NCBI RefSeq assembly: GCF_900636545.1
Contig: NZ_LR134290.1
Span: 124,001 to 188,000, forward strand
Direction: 5' to 3'
DNA: 64,000 bases
Origin: Pseudomonas mendocina
Lineage (GTDB): Bacteria; Pseudomonadota; Gammaproteobacteria; Pseudomonadales; Pseudomonadaceae
Part shown: in pieces, positions 45,223 through 53,516 of the stretch
Position numbering within the stretch: position 1 is the first letter of the stretch
Layout: every line of letters starts with the position of its first letter
Notes under the pieces: generated by a model
Told to the model about the DNA's origin: nothing
Database searches by the model: none
What the model saw: the letters and a program-made list of their open reading frames with translations, nothing else
Made by a program: the position numbers and the translations under genes

Positions 45223-45244
45223 TTCTTTGTCCTGGAACAAAGAA
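45223..45244. promoter_or_regulatory. 22-bp palindromic DNR/NnrR-type operator in the nirK-regulator divergent region
   Basis: Perfect 8-bp arms TTCTTTGT (45223-45230) and ACAAAGAA (45237-45244) around CCTGGA. The inner motif TTG-N8-CAA (45227-45240) fits NnrR/DNR-type sites more loosely than TTGAT-N4-ATCAA. It is 60 bp upstream of nirK and 91 bp upstream of the first regulator gene. Confidence 0.7.
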
Positions 45245-45334
45245 GTGGCGGGAAGCGACAACTTACCGCACCAGATGGGGTGGACTACGCGCTAGGATCA
45301 GCACATCCATCGCATTGCCCCAAATTGATGCCTT

Positions 45335-46042
45335 ATGCCACCCGAACTCGAGCTGATAGCACGTCTGCCGCTGTTCTCGCCCTTGAGCGACAACGGGCTC
45401 GAAGACGCTGTGGCGCATGCCCAGCAATGCGATGTCCTCAAGGGTGATTTCGTGTTCCAGCAGGGCGAGCCCGCTCGGCACTTCTTCTTTCTGCTCGGCG
45501 GCCACCTGCAGATCTCCCAGCTGACTGCGGCCGGCGAGCGCGTGGTGGTCCGCTACGTATGTGCCGGCGAGCTGTTCGGCATCGCCCGTGCCATGGCGCT
45601 GAGCCATTTTCCGGCGTCCGCCGTCGCCGTGGAGAACAGCAGCGTGCTGCGCTGGCCGTCGGCGCAGTGGGAGTCGCTCAGCCGGGTTTGCCCGCACTTG
45701 AACGATCATGTGGTGCGCGCGCTCGGGCAGCGCCTGCAGGACGCCCACCAGCGCATTCGCGAGCTGTCCACCGAGCGTGTCGAACAACGCCTGGCGCACG
45801 CCCTGCTGCGTCTGGCCCAGCACTCCGGGCGTAGCACCGGCAACGGCGTCAGCATCGATTTCCCCCTGTCGCGTCAGAACCTCGCGGAAATGACCGGCAC
45901 CACCCTGCACACCGTCAGCCGTCTGCTTAGCGCCTGGAAGGAGCGCGGACTGCTGGAACTGGGGCGCCAGCACGTGGCGCTCCTCGACCTGGACGGCCTC
46001 GCCCGCTATGCCGAACCCCCGGAGACCGAGCATGCTCAATAA
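45335..46042 (+). CDS. Crp/Fnr family transcriptional regulator (NnrR/DNR type), first of two
   Basis: 235 residues. cAMP-binding-like N-terminal barrel (GDFVFQQGEPARHFFFLLGGHLQIS, then AGERVVVRYVCAGELFGIARA), a dimerisation helix (LNDHVVRALGQRLQDAHQR) and a C-terminal winged HTH (LSRQNLAEMTGTTLHTVSRL). It lacks an N-terminal FNR cysteine cluster, so it is not an oxygen-sensing [4Fe-4S] protein. Divergent from nirK, so it probably controls nirK, likely by NO via heme. It overlaps the next regulator by 11 bp. Confidence 0.92.
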   Translation: MPPELELIARLPLFSPLSDNGLEDAVAHAQQCDVLKGDFVFQQGEPARHFFFLLGGHLQISQLTAAGERVVVRYVCAGELFGIARAMALSHFPASAVAVENSSVLRWPSAQWESLSRVCPHLNDHVVRALGQRLQDAHQRIRELSTERVEQRLAHALLRLAQHSGRSTGNGVSIDFPLSRQNLAEMTGTTLHTVSRLLSAWKERGLLELGRQHVALLDLDGLARYAEPPETEHAQ

Positions 46043-46769
46043 CACCATTGCGACCCGAATGATCGCCTCGTCGGGCAGCCAGGAATCATCCCGGGTGCAG
46101 CATCGCGTTCATCACCAGATACTGCGCAGCCACCACCTGTTCGAGCCAATGGCCGACGAACAGCTGGACGAACTGCTGGCTGACAGCCAACTGCTCAACC
46201 TCGACAAGGGTGACATCCTGTTCATGCAGGGCGAGCCGGCGCACGCGTTCTTCTTCGTCATCTCCGGGGCGGTGAAGATCTACCGCCTGACCCCGGACGG
46301 CCAGGAAAAGGTGTTCGAGGTGATCGGCGAGCGCCACACCTTCGCCGAGGCGATGATGCTGATGGATACCCCTGACTACGTGGCCTCGGCCCAGGCGCTC
46401 GGCCCGACGCAGCTCTACCGCTTCTCCAACGCCACCTACATGCGCCTGCTGCAGGGCAACTCGCGGCTGACCTTCGCTCTGCTCGGCAAGTTGTGCATTC
46501 GCCTGCACCAGCGCATCAACGAGATCGAAACGCTGTCGCTGAAGAACGCCACGCACCGCGTGGTGCGTTACCTGCTCACCCAGTTGGCGCGCAGCGAGGG
46601 CGACGAAGTGGAGCTGCCGATGGCCCGCCAACTGATTGCCGGCCACCTGTCGATTCAGCCCGAGACTTTCTCACGCATCATTCGCCGCCTGGTCGACGAG
46701 GAGATCATCACCCAGCAGGCGCGGGTCATCCGTATCCTCGACCGGCAGCGCCTGGAACAGTTCGAGTAG
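46032..46769 (+). CDS. dnr: DNR-like Crp/Fnr family regulator
   Basis: 245 residues. Resembles DNR/DnrD of P. aeruginosa and P. stutzeri: LRSHHLFEPMADEQLDELLA start, KGDILFMQGEPAHAFFFVIS and GAVKIYRLTPDGQEKVFEVIG in the barrel, HTH MARQLIAGHLSIQPETFSRI. It lacks the FNR [4Fe-4S] cysteine set. It should activate norCBD, nosR and nir genes on NO. The ATG at 46032 follows GGAG 7 nt upstream and overlaps the previous gene by 11 bp. Confidence 0.93.
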   Translation: MLNNTIATRMIASSGSQESSRVQHRVHHQILRSHHLFEPMADEQLDELLADSQLLNLDKGDILFMQGEPAHAFFFVISGAVKIYRLTPDGQEKVFEVIGERHTFAEAMMLMDTPDYVASAQALGPTQLYRFSNATYMRLLQGNSRLTFALLGKLCIRLHQRINEIETLSLKNATHRVVRYLLTQLARSEGDEVELPMARQLIAGHLSIQPETFSRIIRRLVDEEIITQQARVIRILDRQRLEQFE

Positions 46770-46773
46770 CGCC

Positions 46774-46962
46774 ATGAGCACCCGCACCTGCCTCTACTGC
46801 CAACGTCCGCAATCTGCCTCCGCACAGGAATGCGGCAACTGTGGCATGCCCCTGCCCACAAACCAGCCACAGCTGCGCCGGCAGCGGCGCTTCCTGTGGT
46901 TCTGCATTGGCCTCACGCTGTTCTGCGTGGCGATGATGCTGTGGCTGCCGCGTAGCGTCTGA
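46774..46962 (+). CDS. dnrP: DnrP-like zinc-ribbon membrane protein
   Basis: 62 residues. N-terminal four-cysteine zinc-ribbon (CLYCQRPQSASAQECGNC), then a C-terminal membrane helix (FLWFCIGLTLFCVAMMLW). This matches the small DnrP protein found with dnr in pseudomonads; its role is unclear. The ATG at 46774 is 4 bp after the dnr stop. Other in-frame starts upstream do not precede the cysteine motif. Confidence 0.82.
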   Translation: MSTRTCLYCQRPQSASAQECGNCGMPLPTNQPQLRRQRRFLWFCIGLTLFCVAMMLWLPRSV

Positions 46963-46976
46963 GCGGCGCCCGGCCG

Positions 46977-47795
46977 TCACTCCATTTCGAACAGTCCACC
47001 GCGCAGCTGCGCGCCGCCCAGGCGCTGGCGGATGTCGTCGTCGATCCGTGCATCGTCCGGGGCGTAGAGCATCAACTGACGATAGGCGTTGACCCGGTTG
47101 ATCTCGTTGCCCAGGTACTGCCAGACCACGCGGGTGCAGGCCGGGGTACGGCGGTCGCCGCTGGAGACGCCGGTCTTGATGCCGTTGAGGCGGATGATGC
47201 GGCTCTTGAAGCTGGGGATGAGGATGGTCTGGCTCATCTCGTTGCCGGTGAGCGACTCGTAGTCCACCAGAAACAGGCGGTCCTGCAGGAAGAACGCCGT
47301 GCCCAGGTAGCGGCAGCGCACCCAGTCCTCGCTGCCGCCGCGAGTGGATTCCTGACGCTCTTGGCGCTCCTGCCGCTCGAACAGGTAGTTGCCGCGCTCC
47401 TCGCGCAGGTGCACCAGCGACAGCAGCACGTGCCCAGGCACCGACATGCAGTTGGAGTACTCGAAGTAGTAACCGCAATAGCGCTCCATCGGGCTGGCCT
47501 GGCGACGCAGCGGGGCGAACAGTTCCAGCAACGGGTCGCTGCTGCTTTGCAGTTGTGCGGCGCCGCTGCGTGCGCCGATCAGGCGGGAAAACTGCTCGGC
47601 CGGCATGGCCAGTTCGAAGGGTTCGACACCAAAGAAGTCGCAGATGCGCTTGAGGTTGTGCGTGGTCGGTTTGCTCAGTCCGGCCAGGTAGCGATTGAAC
47701 TGCGCGCGGTTGATCGACAGCTTGCGACACACCTCGGCGATCGAGCGGTAGTGGCTGCAGAGCAGTTTCAGGTTGGTGCCGAGGGAATCGGACAT
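46977..47795 (-). CDS. Helix-turn-helix (XRE-type) transcriptional regulator
   Basis: 272 residues. N-terminal HTH: YRSIAEVCRKLSINRAQFNR followed by YLAGLSKPTTHNLKRICDFF, an XRE-type DNA-binding domain. The long C-terminal part (GYYFEYSNCMSVPGHVLLSL, WVRCRYLGTAFFLQDRLFLV) may sense a ligand. A short in-frame repeat ERQERQERQE lies in the middle (9-bp units at 47353-47379). It is divergent from agcS; the spacer has the inverted repeat TGATGCGA...TCGCATCA. The start at 47795 has no strong Shine-Dalgarno. Confidence 0.85.
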   Translation of the reverse strand: MSDSLGTNLKLLCSHYRSIAEVCRKLSINRAQFNRYLAGLSKPTTHNLKRICDFFGVEPFELAMPAEQFSRLIGARSGAAQLQSSSDPLLELFAPLRRQASPMERYCGYYFEYSNCMSVPGHVLLSLVHLREERGNYLFERQERQERQESTRGGSEDWVRCRYLGTAFFLQDRLFLVDYESLTGNEMSQTILIPSFKSRIIRLNGIKTGVSSGDRRTPACTRVVWQYLGNEINRVNAYRQLMLYAPDDARIDDDIRQRLGGAQLRGGLFEME

Positions 47796-47809
47796 ACGGC
47801 CGCTCCAGC

Positions 47810-47847
47810 TGATGCGAATGACGCGATTCTAGCATCAACTCGCATCA
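47810..47847. promoter_or_regulatory. Candidate split operator between the XRE regulator and agcS
   Basis: TGATGCGA (47810-47817) and TCGCATCA (47840-47847) form perfect 8-bp arms 22 nt apart, with a further TAGCATCA half-site between. It starts 15 bp upstream of the regulator's ATG. The spacing is compatible with two dimers on the same face of the helix or an autoregulatory loop. Confidence 0.5.
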
Positions 47848-47956
47848 TGTCGCCGCGACCTGCGAAATTGCCCGATGAGGCCTCTATCACGAACCATTCC
47901 GCAATCCGCCCGGAGAGGCGTATCCCCCATTCAGAACAACAAGAGAGAAAGCCTCC

Positions 47957-49396
47957 ATGCTAGATCTTCTCAATGACCTCATCTGGAGCAAGCTGCTGAT
48001 CGTGATGCTGATCGGTCTCGGCCTGTTCTTCACCATCGCCTCACGTTTCGTCCAGTTCCGTTACTTCAGCAGCATGTTTCGCATCTTCGCCGAGGCCTTC
48101 CAGCGCCAGCCGGGACAGCTCAGCTCGTTCCAGGCCCTGATGCTCTCGGTGGCCGGCCGCGTCGGCGCCGGCAACATCGCCGGTGTATCCGTGGCGATCA
48201 TGCTCGGTGGCCCAGGCGCCATCTTCTGGATGTGGGTCGTGGCTCTGGTCGGCATGGCCACCAGCTACTTCGAGTGCTCCCTGGCGCAGCTCTACAAGCG
48301 TCGTGAGCCCGATGGCACCTACCGTGGTGGTCCGGCGTTCTACATCCAGCACGGCCTCGGTCAGCGCTGGCTGGGTATCGTCGTCTCTCTGCTGCTGCTG
48401 GTGACCTTCGGCTTCGGCTTCAACGCCGTGCAGTCGTTCACCGTCGCCAGCTCGCTGCATGACACCTTCGGCCTGCCGACCATCGCCAGCGGCCTGATCC
48501 TGACCGTGGTGATCGGCCTGATCATCTTCGGCGGCATCAAGCGCATCGCCCAGTTCGCCGATGTTCTGGTACCGATCATGGCGTTCTCCTACATCGGCAT
48601 GGCGCTGGTGGTGATCGGCATGAACTTCGGTGAAGTGCCTGCGACCTTCGCCCTGATCGTCAAGAGCGCCTTCGGTCTGGAGCCGGCCTTCGCTGGCGGT
48701 ATCGGCGCGGCCATCATGATGGGCGTCAAGCGCGGCCTGTTCTCCAACGAAGCCGGTCTGGGCAGCGCACCGAACGTCGCCGCCGTCGCCGAGGTCAAAC
48801 ACCCGGCCGCGCAGGGCATCGTGCAGTCGCTGAGCGTATTCATCGACACCCTGCTGGTGTGCACCAGCACCGCGCTGATCATCCTGCTCTCCGGCGTTTA
48901 TCAGCCGGGCAGCGAAATGGCCGGTGTCGTCCTGACCCAGACCGCTCTGGCCGCCGAAGTCGGCGAGTGGGGCCGCGTATTCGTCAGCATCGCCCTGCTG
49001 CTGTTCGTCTTCACCACTCTGATCTACAACTACTACCTCGGCGAAAACGCGCTGGGCTTCTTCACCGAGAAGCGTTCGCCGGTGATGGTCTACCGTGTGC
49101 TGGTGGTTTGCCTGGTACTCTGGGGCTCGGTACAGGATCTGGGCACCGTGTTTGCCTTCGCCGACGTGACCATGGGTCTGCTGGCGATCTGCAACCTGAT
49201 CGCCCTGGCGCTGCTGTTCAAGGTGGGCCTGCGCCTGATGCGTGACTACGATTCGCAGATCAAGGCTGGTATCGATTCGCCAGTGTTCGACCCGAAGAAG
49301 TTCGCCGACCTGGATCTCGACCCCAAGGCCTGGCATGCCACTGTAGATGCCCCGGCCCACGCCGATGAACTGGGTGAGCGCGCTTACCAGCGCTGA
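47957..49396 (+). CDS. Sodium:alanine symporter family protein (AgcS)
   Basis: 479 residues, about eleven membrane helices. Family motifs are GRVGAGNIAGVSVAIMLGGP near the N-terminus (with the AGCS G-x-G-N-I-A-G signature), FWMWVVALVGMATSYFECSL, and GVKRGLFSNEAGLGSAPNVA. It imports alanine/glycine or related amino acids with Na+. The ATG at 47957 follows AGAGAAAGCCTCC. A strong terminator follows. Confidence 0.95.
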   Translation: MLDLLNDLIWSKLLIVMLIGLGLFFTIASRFVQFRYFSSMFRIFAEAFQRQPGQLSSFQALMLSVAGRVGAGNIAGVSVAIMLGGPGAIFWMWVVALVGMATSYFECSLAQLYKRREPDGTYRGGPAFYIQHGLGQRWLGIVVSLLLLVTFGFGFNAVQSFTVASSLHDTFGLPTIASGLILTVVIGLIIFGGIKRIAQFADVLVPIMAFSYIGMALVVIGMNFGEVPATFALIVKSAFGLEPAFAGGIGAAIMMGVKRGLFSNEAGLGSAPNVAAVAEVKHPAAQGIVQSLSVFIDTLLVCTSTALIILLSGVYQPGSEMAGVVLTQTALAAEVGEWGRVFVSIALLLFVFTTLIYNYYLGENALGFFTEKRSPVMVYRVLVVCLVLWGSVQDLGTVFAFADVTMGLLAICNLIALALLFKVGLRLMRDYDSQIKAGIDSPVFDPKKFADLDLDPKAWHATVDAPAHADELGERAYQR

Positions 49397-49411
49397 TAGC
49401 CCTGTTCGAAG

Positions 49412-49435
49412 AAGGGGGCGCTGCCCCCTTTTTTA
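49412..49435 (+). terminator. Intrinsic terminator after agcS
   Basis: AAGGGGGC/GCCCCCTT stem with a 3-nt loop, followed by a T-rich tract, 15 bp after the stop codon. Confidence 0.9.
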
Positions 49436-49461
49436 TTGCTCGCATTTCCCTAGGAGAGCCC

Positions 49462-50451
49462 ATGGCGACCCCAGAAAAACTCCTGGTGCTGTACACAGGC
49501 GGCACCATCGGCATGCAGATGAGCGCAGACGGCCTGGCGCCGGCCTCGGGTTTCGAGGCACGCATGCGCACTCAGCAAACCAGCGAGAACGCCAGCGAGC
49601 TGCCGCAGTGGAGCTTCCGCGAGCTGCTGCCGCTGATCGATAGCGCGAATATGAACCCCGGCCACTGGCTGGCGCTACGTGACGAGATCGTCATGGCCGT
49701 GGAGGCCCACGGCCACGACGCCGTGCTGGTGCTGCATGGCACCGATACCCTGGCGTACAGCGCTGCAGCGCTTAGCTTCCTGCTGCTCGGCCTTGACGTG
49801 CCGGTGGTGCTGACCGGCGCCATGCAGCCAGCCGGCGTGGCCGATGGCGATGCCTGGCCCAATCTGTTCGGCGCCATGCGCGAGTTGCATCGCGGCGTGA
49901 CGCCGGGTGTGCATCTGTACTTCAACGGCCAGCTGCTGCATGGCGCGCGTTGTTCGAAGCTACGTAGCGATGCCTTCGATGCCTTCCAGGTGCTGCCACG
50001 CCAGCGTCAGGCCGAGCATGTCGGGCTCAGCGCCCTCATCGACTACCGTCAGGTGCGACAGCAGGTCAACCTGGCCGTGCTGCCCCTGCACCCGGCGCTG
50101 CAGGCAGGTCATCTCGGTGCATTGCTCGACAGCGGCGTGAAGGGCGTGCTGCTGGAGTGCTACGGCAGCGGCACTGGCCCTGCGGGCGATGCAGAGTTGA
50201 TGGCCGTGCTGCGTGATGCGCATGCGCGCGGGGTGGTGCTGGCAGCGATCAGCCAGTGCCCGCAGGGGCATGTACAGTTTGGCGTGTACGCCGCCGGCAG
50301 TCGTCTGGCCGAGGTCGGCCTGGTGTCCTGCGGTGGCATGACCCGCGAGGCTGCGCTGGGCAAGTTGTTCGCCCTGCTCGGTGCCGGATTGACGCAGGCC
50401 GAGGTGGAGTACTGGCTGGCGCGCGATCTCTGTGGTGAGATGAGCGACTGA
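49462..50451 (+). CDS. L-asparaginase
   Basis: 329 residues, cytoplasmic type I-like asparaginase: L-asparagine to aspartate and ammonia. The N-terminal VLYTGGTIGM holds the nucleophilic Thr, and VLHGTDTLAYSAAALSFLL the second catalytic Thr-Asp. LTGAMQPAGVADGDAWPNL is also typical. There is no signal peptide. The ATG at 49462 follows AGGAGAGCCC. It is followed by a GNAT gene 28 bp downstream. Confidence 0.94.
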   Translation: MATPEKLLVLYTGGTIGMQMSADGLAPASGFEARMRTQQTSENASELPQWSFRELLPLIDSANMNPGHWLALRDEIVMAVEAHGHDAVLVLHGTDTLAYSAAALSFLLLGLDVPVVLTGAMQPAGVADGDAWPNLFGAMRELHRGVTPGVHLYFNGQLLHGARCSKLRSDAFDAFQVLPRQRQAEHVGLSALIDYRQVRQQVNLAVLPLHPALQAGHLGALLDSGVKGVLLECYGSGTGPAGDAELMAVLRDAHARGVVLAAISQCPQGHVQFGVYAAGSRLAEVGLVSCGGMTREAALGKLFALLGAGLTQAEVEYWLARDLCGEMSD

Positions 50452-50478
50452 TCCACCTGCCCACACAGAGGAAGGACG

Positions 50479-50922
50479 ATGAGTGTCGAAATTCGCCCTG
50501 TAGTCGCTGCCGACCATGAAGCCTGGTTGCCCTTGTGGCAGGGCTACCAGCGCTTCTACATGACCGATATCCCGGCCGAGACTGGCGCCGTCACCTGGCA
50601 GCGCTTTCTCGACCCCGCCGAGCCCATGGGCGCTGCACTGGCCTGGCGCGGTGATCAGGCCGTCGGCCTGGTGCATTGGGTGATCCACCGCTCGACCTGG
50701 ACCATCGGCGATTACTGCTACCTGCAGGACCTGTTCGTCGCCAAGGGCGAGCGCAGCGGTGGCGTCGGCCGTCAGTTGATCCAGCATGTCTACGAGCAGG
50801 CGCGCGCCGCCGGCTGCTCACGGGTGCACTGGCTGACGCACGAGAGCAACAGCCAGGCCATGCTGCTGTACGAGCGCATCGGCGAGCGCTCGGGGTTCGT
50901 GCAGTACCGCAAACTCCTGTAG
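50479..50922 (+). CDS. GNAT family N-acetyltransferase
   Basis: 147 residues. Acetyl-CoA binding loop region LQDLFVAKGERSGGVGRQLIQ (core V-x-x-x-x-R-x-G-G-V-G) and C-terminal HWLTHESNSQAMLLYERIGE. It acetylates an unknown small-molecule or protein amine. The start at 50479 follows AGGAAGGACG. The gene probably belongs to the same transcript as the asparaginase gene. Confidence 0.9.
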   Translation: MSVEIRPVVAADHEAWLPLWQGYQRFYMTDIPAETGAVTWQRFLDPAEPMGAALAWRGDQAVGLVHWVIHRSTWTIGDYCYLQDLFVAKGERSGGVGRQLIQHVYEQARAAGCSRVHWLTHESNSQAMLLYERIGERSGFVQYRKLL

Positions 50923-50928
50923 CCGGCC

Positions 50929-51324
50929 TCAGGGCCGCCGCGCGATGAAATCGATCTCCACCAGCGCGTGGCGCGCCAGGCCCGTGGTGCCGATACAGGT
51001 GCGCGCCGGACGTTTGCCCTCGGGGAAGTAGCTGGCGTACACCGCATTGAAGCGTGCGTAGTCGCCATAGAAATCGGTGAGGAAGGCGCGCGCCGACACC
51101 ACGTTCTCCAGGCCTAGGCCAAGTCCTTCGAGGACCACCAACAGGTTGTCGAAGGTCTTGTGCGTTTGCGCCTCGATGCCTTCCGGCAATGGCGCCGCTT
51201 CGTTGCCCGGATCGATGGGCAACTGGCCGGTGATGAACACCCAGCCGTCGGCTTCGCAGGCATGGGAGAACGGCGCGACCGGCGCGGGCGCGGCGGCGAA
51301 CATGTGGTATTCGGGCATCGACAT
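50929..51324 (-). CDS. RidA family protein
   Basis: 131 residues of the RidA/YjgF/UK114 enamine/imine deaminase family. Key residues are in RPARTCIGTTGLARHALVEI (the family Arg that binds the substrate carboxylate, and the Cys). FITGQLPIDPG lies near the N-terminus and NVVSARAFLTDF in the middle. It clears reactive 2-aminoacrylate-type intermediates. The ATG at 51324 is favoured by AGGA 6 nt upstream, over the GTG at 51330. It converges with the GNAT gene. Confidence 0.9.
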   Translation of the reverse strand: MSMPEYHMFAAAPAPVAPFSHACEADGWVFITGQLPIDPGNEAAPLPEGIEAQTHKTFDNLLVVLEGLGLGLENVVSARAFLTDFYGDYARFNAVYASYFPEGKRPARTCIGTTGLARHALVEIDFIARRP

Positions 51325-51392
51325 GGGCACTCCTGGTCTTCACGTCAGTGGCCGCACGAGGGTGCGGCCTGCTGCGACGATAGCCTATCGAA

Positions 51393-52301
51393 TCAGAAAA
51401 CCGACCAACCGATGCGTTGGCTGAGCAGCTCCAGCGCCTTCATGCCGGCCAGCGAATTGCCGGCGGCGTTGAGCTCGGGCGACCATACGCAGACGCTGAA
51501 ACGCCCGGGCACCACCGCGACGATACCGCCGCCGACGCCGCTCTTGCCCGGCAGGCCGACGCGATAGGCGAAGTTGCCGGCTTCGTCGTACAGCCCGCTG
51601 GTGGCCATGATGGCGTTGATCTGCTTGCTCTGGCGGGGCGTCAGCACCTGCTCGCCGCTGTGTTTGCAGAAGCCCTGGTTGGCCAGGAAGCCGAAGGCGC
51701 GCGCCAGATCGACGCAGCTCATGCGCAGCGCGCAACAGCTGAAATAGCTACGCAGCACGGCCTCGACCTCGTTGTGGAAGTTGCCGAACGACTGCATCAG
51801 GTACGCCGCTGCGGCGTTGCGCGCGCGGTGCTGGTACTCGGATTCGGCGACATGGTTGTCCACCGTCACCTCGGGGTTGCCCGACAGGCGCCGGACGAAG
51901 TCACGCATCGACAGCGCCGGCGCGGCGTAGCGCGACTGGTTGATATCGCAGATCACCAGCGCGCCGGCATTGATGAACGGATTGCGCGGCTTGCCACGCT
52001 CGAACTCCAGCTGTACCAGTGAGTTGAACGGCTGCCCGGACGGTTCGTGGCCCAGGCGTTGCCAGATGCTTTCGCCGCTGTGGCCGATGGCTTGCACCAG
52101 GCTGAATACCTTGGAAATGCTCTGGATGGAAAACGGCATGTGCGCATCGCCGGCGACATGCAGCTGGCCGTCGTTGCCATACACGGCGATGCCCAGTTGA
52201 TCGGGCACTACACTGGCCAGAGCCGGGATGTAATCGGCCACCTTGCCCTGGCCGATCAGCGGGCGGACTTCATCGAGAATTTCGTTCAACAGCGCTTGCA
52301 T
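51393..52301 (-). CDS. glsA: Glutaminase
   Basis: 302 residues, serine-dependent beta-lactamase-like glutaminase: glutamine to glutamate and ammonia. Motifs: [18 protein letters not shown] (catalytic Ser-x-x-Lys), [36 protein letters not shown], and [20 protein letters not shown]. The length equals the P. aeruginosa enzyme when starting at MQALLNEIL (52301). The MITE-like element starts 4 bp upstream, so it supplies the ribosome binding region. An in-frame start at 52343 inside the element is possible. Confidence 0.95.
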   Translation of the reverse strand: MQALLNEILDEVRPLIGQGKVADYIPALASVVPDQLGIAVYGNDGQLHVAGDAHMPFSIQSISKVFSLVQAIGHSGESIWQRLGHEPSGQPFNSLVQLEFERGKPRNPFINAGALVICDINQSRYAAPALSMRDFVRRLSGNPEVTVDNHVAESEYQHRARNAAAAYLMQSFGNFHNEVEAVLRSYFSCCALRMSCVDLARAFGFLANQGFCKHSGEQVLTPRQSKQINAIMATSGLYDEAGNFAYRVGLPGKSGVGGGIVAVVPGRFSVCVWSPELNAAGNSLAGMKALELLSQRIGWSVF

Positions 52302-52304
52302 GCG

Positions 52305-52449
52305 TAGAGCCTGTTCAAAGTCTCGCGAGCTAGAGCCATGCAAGGCAAAGACAGGCGAGGAAGCGGAGTTTACAAGCTGTAAATGAGCATTCCGAGCCTG
52401 TTTTTAACGCAGCATGGCCGACGCGCAGCAGACTTTGGGCTGGCTCTTA
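52305..52449. mobile_element. MITE-like 145-bp element with imperfect terminal inverted repeats
   Basis: The left end TAGAGCCTGTTCAAAGTCT (52305-52323) is roughly complementary to the right end (52430-52449, AGACTTTGGGCTGGCTCTTA). The centre carries the AGGAAGCGGAGTTTAC...GTAAATGAGCATTCCGAGC core (52356-52400, copy 2) with outer arms ACAGGC/GCCTGT. There is no coding capacity. It directly abuts the glsA start codon. Confidence 0.7.
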
Positions 52450-52586
52450 GGCTCGCGGTAGCGCCGGGTAGCTTCCCGGCAGGTCAGTGCTAGACGTCAG
52501 CGGACGCCATTGAATCACAGGCAATGGCTTGCCCTGAGCTGCGGGCGCCCCTAGGCTCGGTCCTTCCCTGTCGCTGGCGCAGTTCG
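52450..52586. other. Remaining spacer between the MITE-like element and the AEC gene
   Basis: 137 bp without recognisable terminator, gene or clear promoter. The AEC start has no strong Shine-Dalgarno. Confidence 0.4.
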
Positions 52587-53516
52587 ATGTCCACCGTTCT
52601 CAATGTGTTGCTGCCGATCTTCGGTCTGATCCTGGTCGGATTCGTCTGCCGGCGCACCAATCGCCTGGGGCCGACAGCCGCTTCGGAGATGAACCGCTTC
52701 GTGGTCTGGCTCGGCTTGCCGGCCTTGCTCTTCAGCCTCACCGCCAAGGCCGACTGGGCTCAGGTCTGGCAGCCTGGTTTCCTGCTCGCCTTCACCGGCG
52801 GCATGCTCGCGGTGTTTCTGGTCACGCTGGTGTACCGCTGGAAAACTACCGGCAGCCTCGTCGACGCCAGCATTGATGGGCTCAGTGCCGGCTACGCCAA
52901 TACCGGTTACATCGGTATTCCGCTGTGCGTGCTGGTACTGGGGGAGGAGGGTATGGCGCCGGCGCTGATCGCCACGTTGATGGTGGTCTGCGTATTGTTC
53001 GGCCTGGCGGTGGTGTGCATCGAGGTGGGCCTGCAGAGCAAGAAGGGTGTGGGCGGCGCCATCGTTCAGGTGATCATGGCCTTGTCGAAGAACCCGCTGG
53101 TGGTCGCGCCTCTGCTCGGTGCCGCGTGGGGGCTTGGTGGTGTGCAGTTGCCGGCGGCGCTGGATGAATTCCTGCGTCTGCTTGGCGCCGCCACCGTGCC
53201 CTGTGCGCTGGTCTCGCTGGGCCTGTTCCTGGCGCAGCGGCAGAGCGGGCCGAGCGAAGGCGCCTGGCTGCTGGTGGTGTTGAAGCTGGTGTTGCAGCCG
53301 CTGGTGACCTGGTTCATCGCCTTCGTGCTGCTCGACCTGCCGGCGTTCTGGGCCTACGCCGCGCTGCTGCTCAGCGCGCTGCCCACCGGTACCGGGCCGT
53401 TCATGCTTGCCGAGTATTACCAGCGCCAGGCGGCGCTGGTGTCGCGGGCAATCCTGTTTTCCACCCTCGGCTCGCTGCTGACCCTGTCGCTGATCCTGCT
53501 GGCGATCAGCCCTTGA
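52587..53516 (+). CDS. AEC (auxin efflux carrier) family transporter
   Basis: 309 residues with ten hydrophobic segments. Begins MSTVLNVLLPIFGLILVGFV; the family pattern EMNRFVVWLGLPALLF follows, then GYANTGYIGIPLCVLVLG with the central N/G-rich crossing, and late ALLLSALPTGTGPFMLAEYY. Related proteins export or import carboxylates. The ATG at 52587 is preferred because the hydrophobic start begins here. It overlaps the end of the convergent unknown gene by 11 bp. Confidence 0.9.
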   Translation: MSTVLNVLLPIFGLILVGFVCRRTNRLGPTAASEMNRFVVWLGLPALLFSLTAKADWAQVWQPGFLLAFTGGMLAVFLVTLVYRWKTTGSLVDASIDGLSAGYANTGYIGIPLCVLVLGEEGMAPALIATLMVVCVLFGLAVVCIEVGLQSKKGVGGAIVQVIMALSKNPLVVAPLLGAAWGLGGVQLPAALDEFLRLLGAATVPCALVSLGLFLAQRQSGPSEGAWLLVVLKLVLQPLVTWFIAFVLLDLPAFWAYAALLLSALPTGTGPFMLAEYYQRQAALVSRAILFSTLGSLLTLSLILLAISP

